From: Defluviitaleaceae bacterium | GTDB lineage: Bacteria; Bacillota; Clostridia; Lachnospirales; WRAX01 | Assembly (NCBI GenBank): GCA_009780415.1 | Contig: WRAC01000003.1 | Span: 1-64,000 of the forward strand | DNA: 64,000 bases | Direction: 5' to 3' | Part shown: positions 37,132-43,827 of the stretch, piece by piece | How positions within the stretch are numbered: the first letter of the stretch is position 1 | Layout of the letters: each line of letters starts with the position of its first letter | The notes under the pieces: generated by a model | Told to the model about the DNA's origin: nothing | Database searches by the model: none | Seen by the model: the letters and a program-made list of their open reading frames with translations, nothing else | Made by a program: the position numbers and the translations under genes

Positions 37132-37144
37132 TTTACAGCCTCCT

Positions 37145-37183
37145 CGTTTTTTGATTCTTTTTGACAATCCAAAAAGAATTCAA
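37145..37183 (-). repeat. Dispersed leader repeat, copy B
   Basis: The minus strand reads TTGAATTCTTTTTGG, a 5-nt gap, then CAAAAAGAATCAAAAAACG, directly before GAGGAGG of the TrpX-like gene. The halves pair as a hairpin. Confidence 0.65.
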
Positions 37184-37200
37184 TATAATATCGGGGGCAT

Positions 37201-37488
37201 AAAAAAAACCCCCTGCGTATGCAAGAGGACGAGAATTACCCCGCGTTACCACCTCTATTTACCTGAACCTCACGGCTCAGGCCTCATCGGGTATCAGATA
37301 AATACCCCTCACTATAACGTGTGAACACGGCCCGTATTACTTAGCTTATTTCCAGTCTGCGCTATGTAAGCTGTTCCTCGGGCAGCTCGGGAGCAGAATT
37401 TCAAAAACGCAATCACATTCCCTCGCACCACCCGGGAACTCTCTGAAATGACTCATCGTTTCCTACTGTATCTCCGTCGTTGCTTTTA
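37201..37488 (-). promoter_or_regulatory. T-box leader with terminator/antiterminator
   Basis: Read leftward. Stem I begins near 37485, with the AGTA S-turn in ATACAGTAGG, AGAGAG and the GGTGGTGCGAGGG apical part. The 3' side of the specifier loop reads GAAATTCTG, flanked by AAACG/CGTTT and CGGAG/CTCCCG pairing. The T-box sequence AGAGGTGGTAACGCGG lies at 37241-37256. The terminator CCTCTTGC-ATAC-GCAGGGGG with eight T follows at 37201-37228. By the usual GAAN-specifier spacing the codon would be TTC (Phe), but ATT (Ile) or CTG (Leu) in the same loop cannot be excluded. An uncharged tRNA should stabilise the antiterminator and switch on the ten genes below. Confidence 0.93.
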
Positions 37489-37495
37489 ATAATCT

Positions 37496-37524
37496 ATTAT
37501 AAACATTTTAAAAGTTTTGTCAAC
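37496..37524 (-). promoter_or_regulatory. Consensus sigma-A promoter of the T-box operon
   Basis: TTGACA, a 17-bp spacer and TATAAT on the minus strand, a perfect match ending about 8 bp before Stem I. Confidence 0.9.
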
Positions 37525-37544
37525 AACTTTTTTCGAATTTTTAT

Positions 37545-37755
37545 TATTTATTTATCGAGGCACAATCAGACAGGAAGTGACTTGATAATTCGCTCTAACC
37601 GGCTCAAGCTCCGGGGGATGCCTTTCCTGCGGCGCAAGCGGCTATCCGTCCTGTACATCGTGCATAGGGGGTAGAAGCGCGATAGACTTAGGCGCGGCCG
37701 GCACAGGAAACTGCATTAGGTGCGGCGGCAAGACCTACGCCGCCTTATTTATTTA
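37545..37755 (+). ncRNA. Candidate structured noncoding RNA
   Basis: A GC-rich block sits in an AT-rich intergenic region and holds many self-complementary pieces. ACAGG at 37570 can pair with CCTGT at 37650, GGAT at 37616 with ATCC at 37644, and CCGG flanks CTCAAGCT. GCGCAAGC forms a GNRA-capped hairpin. The 3' end is GGCGGC-loop-GCCGCC followed by TTATTTATTTAT, like an intrinsic terminator. The only long frame (Cys-rich, with GGCLSCGASGYPSC) has no start codon. A possible promoter (TTGTCA, 17 bp, TTTATT) lies at 37517-37545. The size and spore-former setting make a raiA-type RNA one possibility; I cannot confirm the family. Confidence 0.5.
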
Positions 37756-37766
37756 TGCTGTCAGAG

Positions 37767-37848
37767 CCCCGCCGGACGGGCGGTTTTTATAATTTATTAC
37801 GATAAAGCCGCCTGCTTGCACAGGAGGCTTCGGAACATGGCACGGCTT
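37767..37848 (+). terminator. Two consecutive terminator-like hairpins
   Basis: CCGCC-GGACG-GGCGG followed by TTTTTAT (37769-37790). Then AAGCCG...CGGCTTTTT (37805-37849) encloses an inner CCTG/CAGG hairpin. Both fit rightward termination or further structured RNA. Confidence 0.5.
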
Positions 37849-37872
37849 TTTGGTTGAGTTGAGAATTAGATG

Positions 37873-37899
37873 ATGGGGACGCCGCAAACGGCGCCCCAT
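37873..37899 (-). terminator. Hairpin after the SpoIID/PG-binding gene
   Basis: A stem of ATGGGG, a bulged A and CGCCG pairing with CGGCG and CCCCAT around a CAAA loop, 18 bp past the stop codon on the minus strand. No clear T-run follows on that strand. Confidence 0.6.
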
Positions 37900-37916
37900 T
37901 TTAGCTATGCGTTATT

Positions 37917-40412
37917 TTATCTGATAAAACTCCTGAAAATCTTATTGGCAAACATAATACGCATCATTTGCTGTAAGTGCGCGTTATTTACATTACGAGG
38001 CAAGTTGCGGGATAAACTCTCATATTGAGCAGACTGCTCAGATTCTTCCTGAGCGGCTACCTGGCCTGCGTTCGCGGCCTCACGCATCAGCCTATCCCAT
38101 GTTACTTGGCCGACAATACCTGTTATAGGCAGGCCGAATATGCTTTGGAAAGCGAAGATTGCGTCGCGCGTCATGTTCCCGAAGACACCGTCCGCGGTTA
38201 ATGTCCACAGCCGCCCGGGATATCGGGGCGCGAGTGTGTTGATAGCCTGCTGAACCAGCCGGACATTTTCCCCCCTTGATCCAACGCTCAGATTTGTGCC
38301 GGGGAAGGGCGGTATGGGCGGAGGCGGCGTGGTTCCTCCGCCGCAGTCGGCATTTGCCGCTTCACGCATCAGCCTATCCCATGTCGCCTGGCCTACAATG
38401 CCCGTTATCGGCAAGCCGAATATGCTTTGGAAGGCAAATATAGCGTCCCTTGTAATATTGCCAAAAACACCGTCCGCCGAGAGAGGCCACAAGCGCCCGG
38501 GATAACAAGGCGCCAATGTGTTAATGGCCTGTTGTATCAGCCGTACATTGTCCCCCCTCGACCCGACGCTAAGATTTGTGCCGGGGAAGGGCGGTATTCC
38601 TGGCCTGTACGGTGATTCACAATATGCTTCTTCCATCAGCCGCCTCCATGTGATGGGGCCGACGACCCCATCCGCTGCCAATCCATACATTCTTTGGAAA
38701 GCCATAACGGCTTCCCTGGTTCCGTTTCCGAATATGCCGTCCTCAGTGATACGCCATAGTCCCGGTGTAACTTCGGCTAACCTGTTTATGGCTTCTTGAA
38801 CCCGCTGGACATTTGCTCCCGCCGAACCGACGGTTAAGGAAACGCCGGGGAACGGAGGAATATTTTCCGGCAGATTAGGGCATTCCGGCGGTTGCGGAGT
38901 AACGCCACTTTCCCTAATGCCCCAATATACGTCATAGAGCTTCCTCCACGTTGTCGCCCCGACGATACCGTCGGCTGTAATGCCGAAAAGCCGCTGGAAC
39001 GCCCTTACCCCTTGATCCGTCAGCGAGTCAAAACGGCTTGTTTGCGGCACAAAAGGTATCTCGTTGTGATACATGGCAATGAAATCCAAAAGGAATTGAA
39101 GCTCTACAACCAGCGGCCCCACACTGCCCGTGCGTATCACCTGCGTATGGGGCGTTTTGCCAATGCCTATGCGCTCGCCTTCGCTGTACATCTCCCATAA
39201 CGCTTTTTCAATCGCGTAAATCCGTGAGATTTCGTACCATGTCCTCCTGTCGATATTCCCGGTCTGCGGCAGATTATAAAGCCGCTGGAATGTTATAACG
39301 GAGGCGCGCGTCTGCTGTCCGTATATACCGTCAACCGGATTGATGATCTGATTCGTATAGCGGCCCAGAATTCGGTTTAAATACAACTGCATGGTGCGCA
39401 CGACTTCCCCGCGCGTTCCGGCTGTGAGGGTATAGCCCGGGTACGATTCAAGGATTCCCCCGAACCTGTCGCATGTCCTCAGCTCAAGGTTTTGCTTGAA
39501 ATACTTCGTTATAATCTGCCACGCGTTCATGCCGCGGTCCCTTGCGTCGTAAAACGAACCCCACTGTGAAAGCCGCCCGGGTATATTAACCCTGACCCCA
39601 TCGTTATACAGTGAGAGAAACGGCTCCTGATGCCCTATAATCGCCAGATACTGGTTAAATATCCTGTCAACCACCGCGTTTATCCTTGCCCCGATAGCGC
39701 CGCGATACACAAACTTCTGGTCCATATACGTTTCGCTGGTGATGTCGTAGTTAAACCCGCGTTTGCGGTAGAACTCCGTAAAAACCCTATTAAGCGTAAG
39801 CGATACGATGCAGTAGATGTTGGCAATCAAAGCCTGTTCCGGCCAATCGTCGTATATCTCGTGGGAGGTAACGTTTTTGATATAATCGATAAACGGAACG
39901 CTGACAATGGTTGATGGTCTTTCCATCCTGCCAAGGTGAACGCGGATGAAATTGGGGATGGTAACTTCTGGCAAAACCAGCGCGTTAATACCGCCGTCTA
40001 ACGGCGGGGGATCAACCTGCTGGAAGGGACTAACGGGCTGGTCTAATTTATGCCCGTTGATTTCATAATGCAGCACTTCATCCTCATGTCCGGGGACGAT
40101 TGGATCCAATTCAACCTTTAAGATTGAGGTAACGGTATCAAAAATCATTACCCCTTCATAAGCAACCGGCGTAAACCCCTTTGCTTTGACTAAAATCTTG
40201 TAGGTATAGTAGCTGCGCGCGGGAGGGTCTGGTTCCTCCATATACGATTTTTCCGGCGCGTCCAGAGCTACTTCGGGTGCGTGTCCGGTTTCATCCGTAG
40301 TCAATTCATATAGCTTCTGACCGTTTTCATCCATTATGGTTATCGAAGCGCCGGGTACAATGATCGCTCCGTTAGCCGTGACAGTTTGGATACGCAAAAA
40401 TCCTTTGCCCAC
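37917..40412 (-). CDS. SpoIID-type domain protein with five peptidoglycan-binding repeats
   Basis: About 831 residues. An N-terminal carboxypeptidase-regulatory-like beta domain (IVPGASITIMDENGQKLYEL) covers residues 1-115. A SpoIID-like segment, about 180-320, has TSHEIYDDWPEQALIANIYC and IPGRLSQWGSFYDARDRGMN. Five PG_binding_1 repeats follow (DGIYGQQTRASVITFQRLY through DGVFGNMTRDAIFAFQSIFG). No signal peptide is present, which fits a mother-cell product acting on the spore cortex; this is inference. ATG at 40418 touches the GGGGAG site, so GTG at 40412 with 6 nt spacing is preferred. The catalytic state of the SpoIID part is uncertain. Confidence 0.82.
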   Translation of the reverse strand: MGKGFLRIQTVTANGAIIVPGASITIMDENGQKLYELTTDETGHAPEVALDAPEKSYMEEPDPPARSYYTYKILVKAKGFTPVAYEGVMIFDTVTSILKVELDPIVPGHEDEVLHYEINGHKLDQPVSPFQQVDPPPLDGGINALVLPEVTIPNFIRVHLGRMERPSTIVSVPFIDYIKNVTSHEIYDDWPEQALIANIYCIVSLTLNRVFTEFYRKRGFNYDITSETYMDQKFVYRGAIGARINAVVDRIFNQYLAIIGHQEPFLSLYNDGVRVNIPGRLSQWGSFYDARDRGMNAWQIITKYFKQNLELRTCDRFGGILESYPGYTLTAGTRGEVVRTMQLYLNRILGRYTNQIINPVDGIYGQQTRASVITFQRLYNLPQTGNIDRRTWYEISRIYAIEKALWEMYSEGERIGIGKTPHTQVIRTGSVGPLVVELQFLLDFIAMYHNEIPFVPQTSRFDSLTDQGVRAFQRLFGITADGIVGATTWRKLYDVYWGIRESGVTPQPPECPNLPENIPPFPGVSLTVGSAGANVQRVQEAINRLAEVTPGLWRITEDGIFGNGTREAVMAFQRMYGLAADGVVGPITWRRLMEEAYCESPYRPGIPPFPGTNLSVGSRGDNVRLIQQAINTLAPCYPGRLWPLSADGVFGNITRDAIFAFQSIFGLPITGIVGQATWDRLMREAANADCGGGTTPPPPIPPFPGTNLSVGSRGENVRLVQQAINTLAPRYPGRLWTLTADGVFGNMTRDAIFAFQSIFGLPITGIVGQVTWDRLMREAANAGQVAAQEESEQSAQYESLSRNLPRNVNNAHLQQMMRIMFANKIFRSFIR
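38065..38592 (-). repeat. Near-identical tandem PG-binding repeat units
   Basis: The last two peptidoglycan-binding units are repeated at the DNA level with an offset of 282 bp (94 codons); for example CACGCATCAG recurs at 38081 and 38363. The high identity points to a recent in-frame duplication that could expand or contract. Confidence 0.8.
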
Positions 40413-40561
40413 TGCCATCTCCCCTATATGCTTTTATAATAAATATATAGGGGTACATGATCATGCGACACAGAAAATATAAATAAATCCAGATTGAAAA
40501 ATGAGACAAAGTATGTTACATTTTACTAAGTGATAAAAAATATGAAGATGGGGTTGTTTGC

Positions 40562-40777
40562 ATGGAAAAATGGACGGATAATGACATTTATTTAATTTAG
40601 AGCCTTATTAACGGAGATACGGTCTTGAAAAAAGCGTTGGACAGCAGTAAAGTGAAAGTAAAAGGCGTGCAGGCATTCGTTCGGAATTTAAGAAACTCAA
40701 AAGCAATCGAATCTACCGCTTTACAAACGGTCGGCATGAAAGGCTATGACGGATTTACTTTAAGTGTTGTTAAGTAA
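40562..40777 (+). pseudogene. Small relic gene with an in-frame amber codon
   Basis: A single frame reads MEKWTDNDIYLI, TAG (40598-40600), then SLINGDTVLKKALDSSKVKV and on to ALQTVGMKGYDGFTLSVVK and a stop. The tail resembles the end of class I O-methyltransferases (ESTLLPIGDGLTLAVK-like), but most of that protein is missing. Either it is a decayed remnant, or a short product starts at TTG 40625, which has a weak GGAG upstream. The 140 bp before it, back to the SpoIID-type gene, are AT-rich with nothing else visible. Confidence 0.45.
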
Positions 40778-40844
40778 TGATAAATCATGGTAAAATGTTC
40801 TGTAACTGTGCCAATAAAGAATTTAACGGAGAGGAAACCAACTA

Positions 40845-41492
40845 ATGGGTAAAACGTTAACCGCGCGGAGATATTCATTCGGCGAGGAGGTCGGCAATGC
40901 CATCAGCCATGGCGTTATGGCGCTCACCGTATTGGGCGGCATCGCCCCGGCCGCCATCCGCTCTTATATACGGAACGGCGTGCTGGCCGCCGTCAGCACT
41001 TCTGTTTTTATGTGCTCGCTCTTTCTAATGTTCCTGTCCTCCGCGCTTTACCACAGCATGACCGTTGATACGAGGCAAAAACAAATAATGCAAATCCTGG
41101 ACCATATTTTTATCTACGTCGCCATCGCCGGCACATATACGCCTATTGCGCTGATAGTGGTGGGCGGATGGCAGGGGATAGCGGTGGCGTCGCTGCAATG
41201 GGCAATGGTGTTATTCGGTATATTATATAAATCCATATCTAAAAGAAAGATTCCCAAGATATCGTTGACTATTTACCTTGTAATGGGCTGGTCGTTGCTG
41301 TTTGTAGCGCCCATGTTTTTCAGGAACGCGCGGTTGGGGATGCAGTTATTGATTTTTGGCGGCGGGGTGTTTTACTCGGCTGGCGCGTATTTTTACGCGA
41401 AAAAGGAGAAAAGATTTTTCCACATGGTTTGGCACTTTTTCGTAAACCTTGGCGCTGTATGTCATTTTATAGGTATTTTGTTTTTTATTTGA
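40845..41492 (+). CDS. Hemolysin III / PAQR-type membrane protein
   Basis: A 215-residue membrane protein with seven predicted helices. Conserved metal-site motifs of the HlyIII/TrhA family are visible: EEVGNAISHGVMAL near the start, FLSSALYHSM in the middle, HIFIYVAIAGTYTPIAL, and the C-terminal HMVWHFFVNLGAVCHF with two His. Despite the name, most bacterial members are membrane homeostasis proteins. GGAGAGG lies upstream. The next gene follows after 15 bp. Confidence 0.9.
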   Translation: MGKTLTARRYSFGEEVGNAISHGVMALTVLGGIAPAAIRSYIRNGVLAAVSTSVFMCSLFLMFLSSALYHSMTVDTRQKQIMQILDHIFIYVAIAGTYTPIALIVVGGWQGIAVASLQWAMVLFGILYKSISKRKIPKISLTIYLVMGWSLLFVAPMFFRNARLGMQLLIFGGGVFYSAGAYFYAKKEKRFFHMVWHFFVNLGAVCHFIGILFFI

Positions 41493-41507
41493 CCGGAGGA
41501 TCGTTAA

Positions 41508-42566
41508 ATGGCAAATGATGCCAATTCAAAGCAATTCAAGCGCATCCGCGACTGGATGGATGTACCGGGGCGTTTTAATCCGGGCGCGTTAAATTCCATA
41601 ACGGATGTGCCGGGAGTAACCTGCGCCCATGTAACGCTGAATAACAATGCGGAAATACTTACGGGGCTTACGCTTATCTCCCCCTGTGACGGCGACGTTT
41701 TCCTGAACCCATTACCGGCGGCGGTTGCTGTGGGCAACGGATTCGGCAAGCTTGCCGGAGCGCTGCAAGTGGAGGAAATGGGTACGCTGGAATCGTTGAT
41801 TGGTCTTACGAACACATTGTCTGTGGGAGCTGTTATGCAGGGATTGGTAGAGTATCACGCATCCAACCTGCCGCCTGATTACAATTCCATAAACGTCATT
41901 GTCGGCGAAACCAACGACAGCCTGCTGAACGATATTCGCGGCGGGCATGTTAAGCCCGGGCATGTGGCGGAAGCGGTTTCCCTGCTTTCAAAGGGTGTTG
42001 CTGAAGGTTCCGTCGGCGCTGGAGCGGGCACGGTTTGCTTTGGTTATAAAGGCGGCATTGGCACGGCATCCCGCGTTATTCCAAAGGTTATAACGGAAGA
42101 AGATACCGATTTTACGATTGGCGCGCTGGTTCAAAGCAATTACGGCGGCAGCCTTAACATTTACGGGCGCAGGATACCAAAGCCGGAAAAACAGTATGAG
42201 GCTGATAAAAACCCTGAAAACGGCTCCTGCATGATTATTGTGATGACGGACGCGCCGCTTTCGTCACGGCAGTTGAAACGCCTGGCAAAACGCGGCCTGA
42301 TAGGAATGACCAACACGGGCAGCATAATGAGCAGCGGCAGCGGGGATTTCTGCATAGCGGCAAGCAACTGCCCGAAAAACCGTCTGCGGCGCGAACGCAG
42401 GGGGCAAGATTTCTACTATCTGTCAGACACCCAACTGAACCCGTTCTTTGAAGCCTGCGCGGACGCCGTGCAGGAGGCCCTTTACAACTCCCTAACCATG
42501 GCGGCCTGCGCGGCGCGCGGCGGTAATTATTACCAGGGCTTAAATCTGGCGCTGCATCTGACATAA
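41508..42566 (+). CDS. P1-family (S58, DmpA-like) aminopeptidase
   Basis: A 352-residue N-terminal nucleophile hydrolase precursor. NSITDVPGVTCAHVTL is the family start, and GAGAGTVCFGYKGGIGTASR is the conserved loop. ENGSCMIIVMTDAPLSSRQL contains the Gly-Ser autocleavage site, whose Ser becomes the nucleophile of the beta chain. Members act as L-aminopeptidase/D-amidase/esterase. The ribosome binding site is CGGAGGA. It is probably co-transcribed with the HlyIII gene. Confidence 0.9.
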   Translation: MANDANSKQFKRIRDWMDVPGRFNPGALNSITDVPGVTCAHVTLNNNAEILTGLTLISPCDGDVFLNPLPAAVAVGNGFGKLAGALQVEEMGTLESLIGLTNTLSVGAVMQGLVEYHASNLPPDYNSINVIVGETNDSLLNDIRGGHVKPGHVAEAVSLLSKGVAEGSVGAGAGTVCFGYKGGIGTASRVIPKVITEEDTDFTIGALVQSNYGGSLNIYGRRIPKPEKQYEADKNPENGSCMIIVMTDAPLSSRQLKRLAKRGLIGMTNTGSIMSSGSGDFCIAASNCPKNRLRRERRGQDFYYLSDTQLNPFFEACADAVQEALYNSLTMAACAARGGNYYQGLNLALHLT

Positions 42567-42569
42567 CTG

Positions 42570-42598
42570 TTGCGGCAAATAGGGAATTATGATATAAT
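42570..42598 (+). promoter_or_regulatory. Promoter of the FIST/kinase cluster
   Basis: TTGCGG, a 17-bp spacer and TATAAT lie about 60 bp before the FIST gene. Confidence 0.6.
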
Positions 42599-42658
42599 AC
42601 GTCATGTAACCGATGATCGGACATTATTAAATCATATATAAACAATGGAGGTATGGGC

Positions 42659-43807
42659 ATGATAAAATCCTTTTCCGCCAGCACCCGCGAGATTGATGAC
42701 GCACAGCTTGCGGTTGGTGAAATAACAAACGCTCTTGACCTTGACAAAAACCTGTTAAAGAATTCGCTGGGTATCATTTCATGTTTTTCTGAATTCCATG
42801 ATACGGGAGTGCTCAAGGCCATTTGCGACGCGCTGCCTTTCGACTGTATCGGGGCGACGTCTTGTTTATCCGCAGCCGGGGGAGAAGTGGATCAGATTAT
42901 TTTGACCATAACGGTTTTAACAAGCGACGATTGCTCTTTTCAAACGGCGGAGATTCCCGTTACCGAGAATCTAAGGGATTCTGTTGCGCCAAAAATATCA
43001 GAAATGAATGAAAAATCCGGGGAAAAACCCAAATTACTGTTAACATATTTCCCTTTGATTAATACGGTGGGCGGAGATGTGCTGCTGAAGGGGATTGACG
43101 AGGCGGCAGGCGGTGTGCCGCTTTTCGGAACCATAGCCGTTGACCATACTATGGATTTTTCAACGTCAAAAACAATATTGAACGGAATGGCGTACCGTGA
43201 ATCCGTGGTTTTAGGCGCGGTATACGGAAATGTTAATATATCGTTCGAGGTTGCTTCACTTAACGGCAACAAGGTGAGGAAGCAAAAGGCTATCATTACC
43301 GCGTCTGAGGGGAATATCCTCACCGGCGTAAATAGCAAGCCCGTATTGGATTACCTTGAGGAAATAGGCTTGACTAAGCATGACCTTGAAAGAGGGCTGC
43401 CCATCATCCCGCTTATCGTTGATTTCAAGGACAGCACGAAGCCGGTGGCCCGCGCCATTTACGCGATGACGCCGGAAGGTTACGCTGTGTGCGGCGGGTT
43501 GATGCCGGTGGGAGCGACTCTGGCTATCGGGCGGCTTGACATGGACGATGTTTTGATAACCACGGATGCCTGTTTAAGCCAATTTACGGAGAAGGACTGC
43601 ACCGTGCTGTGCTATTCCTGTTTGTCGCGGTATCTTGCCCTGGGTACGGATAATAACATTGAGGCTGAAAAGGTGGACGAGCTGACCGGGGATTCTACAT
43701 ACAACTTTGCTTACAGCGGCGGCGAGATTTGCCCCTTGCCCGACGAAAATGGCCGGCTAATTAATTATTTTCATAATTACAGTATTATTTTCTGCAAGAT
43801 AAATTAG
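42659..43807 (+). CDS. FIST domain sensory protein
   Basis: About 382 residues, starting at the ATG 7 nt after GGAGG (MIKSFSASTREIDDAQ); an ATG at 42653 is too close to the site. FIST_N covers about 25-220 with LLLTYFPLINTVGGDVLLKG, and FIST_C about 230-375 with ARAIYAMTPEGYAVCGGLMP. FIST domains are sensory input modules thought to bind small ligands such as amino acids. Here FIST stands alone and soluble, next to two hybrid kinases, so it may act as a shared input protein. Confidence 0.88.
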   Translation: MIKSFSASTREIDDAQLAVGEITNALDLDKNLLKNSLGIISCFSEFHDTGVLKAICDALPFDCIGATSCLSAAGGEVDQIILTITVLTSDDCSFQTAEIPVTENLRDSVAPKISEMNEKSGEKPKLLLTYFPLINTVGGDVLLKGIDEAAGGVPLFGTIAVDHTMDFSTSKTILNGMAYRESVVLGAVYGNVNISFEVASLNGNKVRKQKAIITASEGNILTGVNSKPVLDYLEEIGLTKHDLERGLPIIPLIVDFKDSTKPVARAIYAMTPEGYAVCGGLMPVGATLAIGRLDMDDVLITTDACLSQFTEKDCTVLCYSCLSRYLALGTDNNIEAEKVDELTGDSTYNFAYSGGEICPLPDENGRLINYFHNYSIIFCKIN

Positions 43808-43827
43808 ATCAAAGGAACGGAACCGTT

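Noticed and set aside
37590-37795. Cys-rich frame (CLSCGASGYPSCTSC ... CIRCGG) in the intergenic region
   Set aside because: There is no start codon before the Cys-rich part and an upstream stop lies directly before it; the DNA is better explained as structured RNA.
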